A stretch of DNA of 64,000 nucleotides from Cristatella mucedo. Lineage: Eukaryota > Bryozoa > Phylactolaemata > Cristatellidae. Shown here in pieces: positions 55,557 to 64,000 of this stretch. A model generated the notes under the pieces. That model saw nothing but the letters and a program-made list of their open reading frames with translations. It was not told the DNA's origin and did no database searches. The DNA is taken from assembly GCA_009760855.2 (NCBI GenBank), contig WPIO01000157.1, positions 1 through 64,000 on the forward strand, in the 5' to 3' direction. Each line of letters starts with the position of its first letter. Within the stretch, counting starts at the first letter, position 1. A program made the position numbers and the translations under genes.

Positions 55557-55673
55557 ATTGCTATCGCCTAGAGAAATTGACAAATGCTGGACCCTATGAC
55601 TGATTTGCATGTACTCTTCCAGACATCTGGTTGCATCATGTAATAATTGACTGGAAAAATTTTAATCTTCAGC

Positions 55674-56089
55674 ATTAAAATGATATGGATTGTGTCATCA
55701 TTGAGTCTATTGAGCAGCAAAACTCCTCATCCATTATTAAGAAAGTCAGCATGAAGTAGTGGTTGTGTCGAGGCTGCAGTCTTGTATATACAAGTTTTGT
55801 CTGCAACAGCAAGAGCCCCGGATGAGCTACTAACTTAAACTGATCAGATATCTAGCCCTTAAATAGCCAACAAATTTTCGTCAAGGCAACTAGTTTTTAT
55901 TCTGTAAGTGGGTACCCTCCATGTATAAAGCTTGACTCGGAAAATGCTAAGTTAAGGAAGGTAAGGCAAGGACGACCTTTATAAAGCGTGTAATGAACTA
56001 GTTTAAAGTCAGCTCGTTCTAGTTCAGCCAAACTTATTGGTGTTTGTAAAATCTGGTGGCTGGGATCCCTCGTTTAAATTTTTAATAAA
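55674..56089 (+). terminator. Possible TLR polyadenylation signals
   Basis: ATTAAA at 55674-55679 and AATAAA at 56084-56089 follow the TLR stop at distances of about 120 and 530 nt. No other strong signal lies between. Which one is used cannot be told from sequence. Confidence 0.35.
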
Positions 56090-56499
56090 AATGTGCCTGC
56101 TTTAGAACACAAACATAACCAGGCTTTCGAAGTGCTTAGACTACTTAGCCGGTGGGCTTAGACCTGAGGGCTCAATGCACTGATTTAGCTAAGGCATAGA
56201 AGCTGATAGAGAATTGCAGCTGAGCTGAAAACTAGTTAAAGCGAGAACCATGTGAAATTTATTTTATTGTGCTGCTGAGTTTTTTGTATGTCTTGCCGCT
56301 GCTGCCATCACAATTTTCCCCCTTCGGACCGCCTAGTGTCGAGGCTTTGCGTGGGGTACTTACGGTTTCACTGATTACTACAAAAATATACTTAAAAATT
56401 GTTAGACACAAGATTAATTCAGTAATCATCCGGTGAGCAATTTTCAGCTGCATACTTACTGTGCGAAAAGCTATCTTAAGATAAGGTGCAATGTCGCCA

Positions 56500-59400
56500 T
56501 TAGTCGATACCTACCGGCGGGCCTTCTTCGGCGAGTCAGTAAGAACCTCCCTGCATCCTGTGTTCGCCCTATAAACAGCTCGGCTATCAAACCTACGACC
56601 TGTAAGTTTAAAGCGCTGATTAGCACTCGTTGGGGAAGTAGCACACCTGCCGTGCCTCTGCATGTTGTGAAACGTCGACCGCTAGGTGATCGTTACTGAG
56701 ATCCAATTCTAATTCGATGGGGTTGCGTCTGCTGGGCTGGCTAAATGCCGACTTGAGTGCAAGCCACTAAATCGGTGTCGCGTAGTTGTCGGACAGCATC
56801 TTAAATTTTGCCTGCTGAATGTCTGCTCGCTAAAAACCATTGGGTTACTTATTCGTGATCAAGCTGTCCAGGTGAAGCTAGATGCATTTCTGCTTACCGA
56901 AACTTGGATTAGGCCCTGCTCACGTCGTTGTAAATCAGAGACCACTTCACACGGGTTCTCATTCTGTCAGTCCATGCGTTCTGACAAGGTTGGTGTCTGT
57001 GTTGCAATTTTTGTTCGTGAATCGTTTGGCTATAAGATATGAAGTCAGTTTTTTGCATGGGCAATCGTTTGAAACAGTTGCAATCAGGTCCTCATCAAAG
57101 ACAGTGCCTTTCACTGTTGTGATATACCAACCTCCTGCTGGCTTTCTAAACTTGTTTATAGAAGATTTTTCAGAGTTCCTCGCTAAGACACTTGCTTGTG
57201 ACAGGTCGTTACTGATTTCAGGAGACTACAATATTCGCGCTAAAAACCCTAGCAAAAACCAGGTCTGCTCATTTTCTGACTGAATTTTTGTTTGGTCCAG
57301 CACGTTAATCATACTACTCACGTCGGTGGTCATATCCTAGATCTCCTTATTACTAACGATGTGTGTCCCACTGAAATTGTGGTTTGCTCAATGACCTTTT
57401 GGATCATTGCTTGACCTCGTTTACTGTTCGTCTTCTGTTGCACGTATAGGGTAATGTCTAATTTGCCCTGCAATGTAACCTAATAAGAATTGACTAAGAA
57501 AATGTTTTGAAATCTGTATGTAATGCAGGTCTTCTTGATCTGCATCCAGACTTGACTGCAAGCCACGATACCCTCACTGATGCAGTGAATTTTACACTTA
57601 AGAGTGCTCTTTATAAGCATTCTCCTGTATATTATGTCCGTGTTTAGAGTCATAGAGATCCCTTTCAATTTAAAAAGAAACTTCAAAAGATGAGCCGTGT
57701 TATGCACCAGCTTGAACTTCGTTTGAGGAAATCGGGGTCTGATGCAGATTTAGTCAATTTCAATGACTTCCTTTGCGTCCACACCCGGAAGCTTAAAAAA
57801 AGCTATGGGTTCTTTTTTCACTCGAAAACTGAAGTCCTGCAAGTCAGACCCATAGTAATTTGTAAGACGGCAAGCAATTTCCTGGTCAATGCTGATAGAT
57901 GTGACTTCCCAGATATTAAAGGCTCAGTGGAAACGTTTTCAGCCTTCTTTACTGAAAACACTTTGTACACTCGTGCGTCTATAAAGCCCCCTCCGACTAA
58001 AGCAATTGCTGAATTGCAGCCTGTGACCTTCCTTAAAAGATTTTCCGAGGTTTCTGTAAGCGATTTTGTTACCTTATTAAAGTGTAGTAAAAAGAGCTCA
58101 TCTCCTAAAGACCCTATATCATCATCTCGGTGGTCTTCTCTGGCAGACCAACTTAACCCAGCCATAATCAAAATTATTAATGGTTCTCTGGGAACAGAGG
58201 TCGCGCCCAAGTCCTTCAAATCGGCAATCGTTAGAACAATACTTAAAAATCCTGGATTAGATACAGAGGTTATTGCAAACTGTCGCCCAGTTTCCCTTCT
58301 TTCTTTTTTGTCAAAGAGTCTTGCAAAAGTTCTCGCTAAACAGCTGGTAGCACATATAGTAAAGAATGAAATGTTTACAAATTTCAATCAGGATTCAAGC
58401 GTCAGAATCCAACTGTAATTGCTCTTCTCCATGCTACAAATGACATCCAAAGCAGCAAAAATGACGGAAATGTCACTACCCTAGTGCTGCTAGATCCATC
58501 AGCTGCCTTTGATACCATTTATCATTGATCACTATATACTACTTGAACGATTGAGAACAACGATCAATCTGGCAGACGAGGTGTTGGCGTGGTTTAATTG
58601 TACTTGTCTGATACTGCTCAATCCGTGTCGTGTGGGGTCAGGTATCGTCCACGAGACCTGTCACACGTCGAGTCCCTTAAGGGTCCATCATCGGTCCCCT
58701 GCTGTTCTTCGTTTATACTAAACATCTGGGAAAAGTGATTAAGGCCCATGGAATAGGATATCACTTTTATCCTGACGATGTACAGCTGTATTTTTTATTC
58801 AAAGCGTCGAAATCTGCTGCAGCGACTGATAAACTGAATGCTTGCCTTTTTGAAATTCGATCTTGGATGTTGGAAACTTTCTTTAAACTAAGCGACAAGA
58901 AAAACTGAATTACTGCCCACAGGACACTCTAAAAAACGTGTGGCTGGATTAGAAGGTTTTGCTCTTCCAGTAGGTGATGCTATTGTGCGACCATCACCAC
59001 GTGCTTAAAATGTTTATAACGTTTTCGAAAAATGCCTAAATTTTAAAAGCTTCATTCAGAAAACTGCCTCTACAGCTAGCCATCACGTCTGATACCTATC
59101 TAAGAGTACGAGCTGCTGTTGTATTACGGTAGCTCCAGCAGTGGCTGTTCTTGTGGAGTCTCGCGGACACACAGTGCAGACGTGAGCGGTGAACGAGACT
59201 CAATCTTTATTACTCTCAACGCCTACTTATACGAGAGCTCGATGAATCGCAGCAGACGACAAGGCATATATAACATGTATTGGTCGCCTGACACATCAGC
59301 TTAACTAGTGGCCACATGTGAGGCATGTACATTGGTGTCAGGTGCTTCAATAATTAGAATAGCAGAAGTTGAAGGAACACAGCACTGTCTTCCACAGTGG

Positions 59401-60106
59401 CTTTCAAAACATTTAAATAGCTCCTTAGTTCTGTCTCAGCTAGATTATTGTAATTAACTTTTGGCTGGGCTTCCAAAAAAAGCAACTCGGCCACTGCAGA
59501 TGGCAATGACTATGACTATACAGACTGCAAGGCTATTTTTCAAATCTCAGAGGTTTGACCACATGACTTCTTTGCTAAAAGAGCTAGGATGGACGCCGGT
59601 TATTCAACGGATACAGAGCAAAGCTCTTAGGCCGACCCACAAGGCCCCCCACGGCTTGGCTCCTCCAAACAGAGCTGAACAGCTACACCAGTTCCAACCT
59701 CCTCGTTCCCTCAGATCCTTTATGGACAATACATTAGCTGTTCCATTCCTCCATCTAAAGACCATCGGCGACAGAAGCTTTAGCTCTGTAGGTCCTAGAC
59801 TGGAACTCGCATCCACAATTCTCACGCAATTACAATTATTCTCCTACTGCTGACTATCGTACATCATTTCCACCCGTTCTGAGCTGCTACTTCCATACTA
59901 CTTGCTACCACAACTGCCCTCCTGAATCTGCTATGCTTCCTACTTTCTCTTTGTTGTGTGACATGTATTCTTTCGGCTATCGAATGGGCACCGAAAGCCG
60001 CTTAGGCTTTGAGTAGGCTATTCGAAACTCTCCTGAGTAACATCCACACAGTTTTTGTGGCTTAGTGGAGTTACACATAGAGATTCGCTATATTACATTA
60101 CGTCTG
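56500..60106 (+). mobile_element. LINE family 2, most complete copy, degraded
   Basis: In order on the plus strand: endonuclease (LLNVCSLKTIGLL..., LDAFLLTETWI, about 56800-56920; ISGDYNI, about 57220), a linker, the RT start (57690-58418 frame with NCRPVSLLSFLSKSLAKVLA), LLDPSAAFDT (about 58490), a decayed YxDD region (about 58760), the C terminus (59461-59853, MAGLPKKATRPLQ...) and the 3' UTR ending in tggagttacacatagagatt. Several frameshifts and stops; inactive. A roughly 240-bp foreign segment interrupts it near 59105-59345. Confidence 0.85.
59105..59345. other. Unidentified insertion inside LINE family 2
   Basis: Sequence between the LINE motif SFIQKTAST and LDYCN that does not read as LINE protein in any frame, from about gtacgagctgctgttgtatt to ggtgtcaggtgc. 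Could be a solo LTR or another small element. Ends and target duplication are not resolved. Confidence 0.35.
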
Positions 60107-60679
60107 ATTAAAATCAAGTAATATAACATTGCACACTGTGGTCCTGTAATATTTGAGCTTTACGGCATTTGAAATATATTTATTCTTAATTAGTGCTGTT
60201 ACTACATTTTTGAATTGGTCATCAGGGCGACTGGGAGAGCTACCGGTGCTAAAGCTACCAAGACGCCACTCCGAACGCAGGATCTCTCTAGCTCAAATGC
60301 AGTAGCAGCCGGTCTCTCTCATTGGCCACAATCGATCCTAGTAGCTTCTTCCAGGTGGCTATCAGGTTTCCGGAAAGTCGCAATTGAATAAATAGGCTGT
60401 CCATCAGACATGATTTTTCTAGCACCTTGAAATTCGCAATGTTTGTTAAGTCCGCGGACTAGTTAAGCAATTCACGCTCTTGATTGTCATCGTCCCCTGA
60501 GATCGTCATCATACCTGCATTTATCCATGCAACTTCTACTACTCTTAAGACTTGTCGATCGGTGATGGCTTAGAATGTCACGCATTCGTCAAGTAGCTTC
60601 CAATTAAGCTTACACAAAGTAAAGTTTTAAATAATCCCAAAGTGAAAATTAATGGGTACCCAATACAAACAAAAGTAAA
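60107..60679. other. Sequence between LINE copies
   Basis: No gene, repeat copy or regulatory element recognised. Confidence 0.4.
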
Positions 60680-61275
60680 AAATTTGCATACACCCTCAGA
60701 TAATTTAACCTCTTTCGAGGCACTTTACAGATGCTATAAATAAATCACGATCATATGTTATCGGTAATATGTGCTATTTTAACAAGCAACATATAGTTAG
60801 AGATGACATGCACAGGGTGACACTGCAAATACAGTTATTGCAGCATGCACGGGGTCAGCACACGCAAGCACACAAATAAAGAATCACAAGGACCGACTAA
60901 ATTTTGTGAGGATTGGGTTCGTTTTGAGCTTTACTTAACTTTCATCCGGTCAAAGGATGTCGTGACGTCAGTCGGGAGAGAGCTCTACGCTTTAGAAGCA
61001 GAGCAACTAATGGCATGGTCTCCAATGGACTTGAGGTTACTGCGAGAAGTTGGTAAACGAGGTGACTCAGAAAAGGAGGTGATGCGCCGCCTAGCCTTAT
61101 AAGAGAGTAGTTCTGATAGGCTGGTGGTACAGGAGAAAAAATGAATGAATCAAAAAGTGAGTGAGAGAATCTTAAAGTCAATGCAGTTCTAGATTGGCTG
61201 CCAAGTTCAGGTCGGCAAGAGGTTGGTTGACGTGACAACTGTGACTCTCGCTACAGACAACCTTAGCTGCTGAGT
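60680..61275 (-). mobile_element. LINE family 1 fragment, degraded
   Basis: Minus-strand C-terminal region and 3' UTR (frame 60942-61238) with many substitutions; the tail begins caccctcagataatttaacc. Confidence 0.7.
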
Positions 61276-62585
61276 TAATAGTAACAATAATAATAATAAT
61301 AATGCACTTGATAAAGCGCCCTCAGTGAGCTCAATCTCTTTCTAGGTGCTTTACATTTGCTGCGAACTGAAACGCGATTGAATGGTGAGTAATATCATGC
61401 TTGATAAACAACATGAATAACATGGTTAGGGGTACATGCACAGGGTCAGCATGCAAATGTGGTTAGTGGCAGCATGCACAGTGTCAACACGCATAAGCAC
61501 ATGAAGGGCTAATAACAGGGACCCACTAAATGCTGTCCTAAATAGGTGTGTTTTTAAGTTCTTTTTAAATGTGATCAAGTCAGGGGATGTTCTGACGCAA
61601 GTCGGGAGGGAGTTTGAGGCTTTGGGACCGTAAGAACTAAATACACGGTCTCCAACGGATTTGAGATTAGTACGAGGTATTGGTAGACCATTGGATTCCG
61701 AAAAGCGGGTGGTACATGCTTGGCCTGGTGGGGGAGTAGATCTGAGAGATGGGCTGGAGCCAAAGAATGAAGTGACCTAAAATAGAGCGACAAAACCTTG
61801 AGTTCGATCAGTTGCTTGACTGGGAGTCCATGCAGATTGGCGAAAAGTGGTGTGATGTGGCAACGACGACGCTCACGACAGACAATCATAGCTGCGGAGT
61901 TTTGAACCAGCTGTAAGCGCCTGATTGCACACGCAGGTAGGCCAGCAAGCCGTGAGTTACAGAAGTCAAGACGAGTAGTGCATTAACTCCAAGCACTTGA
62001 TTGTAGAGGCCAGCAGACCAGCAAACAGCGATTTGCAGAGGTCAAGACTGGACTTTACAAAGGCACGGAGTGCATTATGCCTGCCCTAGCAATCCCGACT
62101 TTTAGCAGCGTTGTTTTGCTGACAGAAGGCAGTCTAAAATTTAGATCGGATATGGTCGTCTAATAAAAGGTTACTTTGGAACAAGATGCCTATTTTTTCT
62201 TGCAGATGCAACTGGAGATAGGCTAGCAGAACCAATTTGAGCGTCATCCTTTCCAGTTTCTAAATCACATTTGGTGACCTGTAACTAGAAAGTTAGTTTT
62301 ATCGTCATTGAATTTAAGAAAGTTTCCAGGCTTCCATGTGGGGATGCCAGAAAATACATGCAGCAGGTCTAGTAGTTTTCCCTGATTGAGTGATTAGTTT
62401 GAGGATAAGGTCACTGCTTGTCTCCTTGAATGTAGACATGGACATACTGCACGGAAATTAATTATGGAAGCCATGTGGGTTTGTTAGTGAGCGACAGGAT
62501 TCCAAAAAAAGATGCTGCTACCTTAAGGAAGAAGTCTCTTTTGGAATTCCTAATGTTGTCTTAAATCACCACGATCGATCTCCCC
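61276..62585 (-). mobile_element. LINE family 1, degraded, with internal deletion in RT
   Basis: The ATT tail is at 61276-61302. The C terminus (61575-61889) and a thumb-region remnant run to about 62365, then the sequence jumps to the pre-RT segment (about 62400-62585), so the RT core with YADD is missing. Confidence 0.75.
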
Positions 62586-62589
62586 AATG

Positions 62590-64000
62590 AACTTCTGTGA
62601 ATCTCTCTAACTTAGTGGTAATCATGCCTGTCATAACTCTAGTGGCGAGACTTGACATTTGTCTTTGGAATCCTCACCCAAAGTGCAATAAACCCATAGT
62701 AATAAGCGACATTATTTCTGAAAAAGGTCATGACCTGCTCGCCTTAACTGAAACTTGGCTAAAATCGGTTAAAAATATAATAATAATATAATTCATTTAA
62801 ATAGCGCCCCAAGAGAACTTAATCTCTATTCAGACACTTCACATATGCCTTGGGCTCGAGCCCACGACCTCAGTCAGACCTTGGTCGGGGCGAGCCCCTT
62901 AACCGCTAGACCAAACAAGCTCGGCAGCTGCCCGACAATTAAAGACTCAACCTCGACTACTTTATTCTTCTTTCGCATCCATACATCAATAAAAACTGGA
63001 GGTAGATTCGCTATTATCACACACTCGAACTTCAACTTCGAGTCGTTTGCACTACCCTCGAAGCAGTCTTTAGAATCTATTGTCTTTATTTCACCCGGCA
63101 ACATGCTACCAATGATGGCACTAGTCTATCGCTCACCAGGTTCCAAGTGCTTTATCTCAGATTTCTTTGATCACATTCCGATTCTGAGTGCAAGCAATCG
63201 ATCTCTTCTCAATCTGAGTGATCTCACCATACATTTTGCTAACTTATCTGACGCCTTCAGCACTGCATTTTGTGCACTGACTGACTCATTGTCTTTTGTG
63301 GCTCATGCCCATGGCCCTACTCACACCAAGGGTCACACACTCGACCAAATTTTCGTGTACAATAGCACTTTATCATCACCAATTATTACAAAATATTCTG
63401 CTTATCTGACCGCATGCATCTCTCATTTAGTCTACATTGTGTGCCCTCCTCCTTCATCCGCTAACATCACCAGTGAATTGTGAGACTAAAAGAGCCTTGG
63501 CATCGATGCTGTCAGTTCGCAAATATCTTCTTCGTCCCTGCTGCTGCCCATTTCCCTTCCGACCTCTTTTCATTGGTAGATTGCTACAACATAACACTAG
63601 CTGACTTGCTTGACGAGTTTGCACTCCCGACTAAGTGGACTGTGCAATCTCGCCCAAAAGGCTTATGGTTTACCACGAACATTCAACTAGCGAGGTCTAC
63701 TAAGCGCACGCTTGAAAAAGCATGCAAAAGATCAAGACTCACTGTCCATCGACAGGAATATGAGGACTACTATAGATCGCACACATCGACCCTAGCAAAA
63801 GCCCAGTCTAGCTTCAATAAAAAATTGTTGAATCACAGATGCGTAATCCAAAAATGCTAATGTCGACATCCAGCCATGTCCTTAACCGCTCACAAGTTAG
63901 CTTCTTACCTGGAGATTCCTGCTGTGATCTAGATGATCGTTTCTCTAGCTTCTTTGTCAGCAGCATAGACAAGATCAGGGAGTCCACCCCTAAGATGGCA
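62590..64000 (+). mobile_element. LINE family 1, 5' half (endonuclease and linker), cut by window edge
   Basis: The plus-strand frames read ISEKGHDLLALTETWLK (EN motif), GGRFAIITHSNFNFESFALP, ALVYRSPGS, HTLDQIFVYN, and then the basic linker GLWFTTNIQLARSTKRTLEK seen in degraded form at 2830-3080. EN is interrupted by a SINE B and lacks the GDFN-type segment. Its RT lies beyond the window. Confidence 0.85.
62787..62925 (-). mobile_element. SINE B inserted in LINE family 1 endonuclease
   Basis: Complete minus-strand copy whose tail abuts an A/T-rich run (taataataatata) in the LINE. Confidence 0.88.

Overview
The window is nuclear DNA from an animal, most likely an invertebrate. The evidence is GT-AG spliced genes with kilobase introns, long uninterrupted microsatellites, abundant 5'-truncated non-LTR retrotransposons, tRNA-derived SINEs with Pol III boxes, a hAT transposon fragment with an 8-bp target duplication, and an intronless Toll-like receptor. 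There is no operon structure and no prokaryotic signal. I cannot name the species; a mollusc or another lophotrochozoan is a guess, not a demonstrated assignment.

Two host genes are well supported. (1) A multi-exon plus-strand gene runs from about 8551 to 40247. Its first two exons encode an RIIa/DPY-30-like dimerisation-docking domain that closely resembles the vertebrate C8orf34 protein. I rebuilt it by chaining exons through splice sites and codon phase. The chain gives about 578 codons in 13 exons, including a 28-nt micro-exon and a short serine-rich exon that a long-ORF scan would miss. At one place (exon 8) there are two mutually incompatible candidate exons of the same phase, one of which contains an in-frame TGA. 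(2) A Toll-like receptor lies at 52854-55556 (900 aa): signal peptide, LRRNT, about 17 leucine-rich repeats, one LRRCT, a transmembrane helix and a TIR domain. It probably has a 5' untranslated exon in the CpG island at about 48950-50520, which splices across a 2.3-kb intron to an acceptor that sits nine bases after the tail of a recent LINE.

Most of the rest is repeat. LINE family 1 (L2/CR1-like, 3' end in ATT repeats) occurs as a 2.4-kb degraded copy at 0.7-3.1 kb, a 1.2-kb copy at 7.1-8.3 kb with a 315-codon open frame, two nearly identical recent copies at 33.8 and 52.2 kb, a 5' half running off the right edge (62.6-64.0 kb), and many 3' tails. LINE family 2 (a related family whose 3' end is in ACATT repeats) is most complete at about 56.5-60.1 kb. 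Two tRNA-derived SINE families are present. The 3' end of SINE B is clearly homologous to the 3' end of LINE family 1, which implies that this LINE mobilises it. A 181-bp hAT element at 21837 with a perfect 8-bp duplication resembles the horizontally transferred SPIN elements.

Layout: 0-8.5 kb LINE/SINE-rich flank; 8.5-40.2 kb the RIIa gene with TE-filled introns; 40.2-48.9 kb repeat-poor sequence with one broken minus-strand reading frame (44.3-44.9 kb) and a LINE chimera (45.8-46.9 kb); 48.9-55.6 kb CpG island and TLR; 55.6-64 kb LINE-dominated flank.
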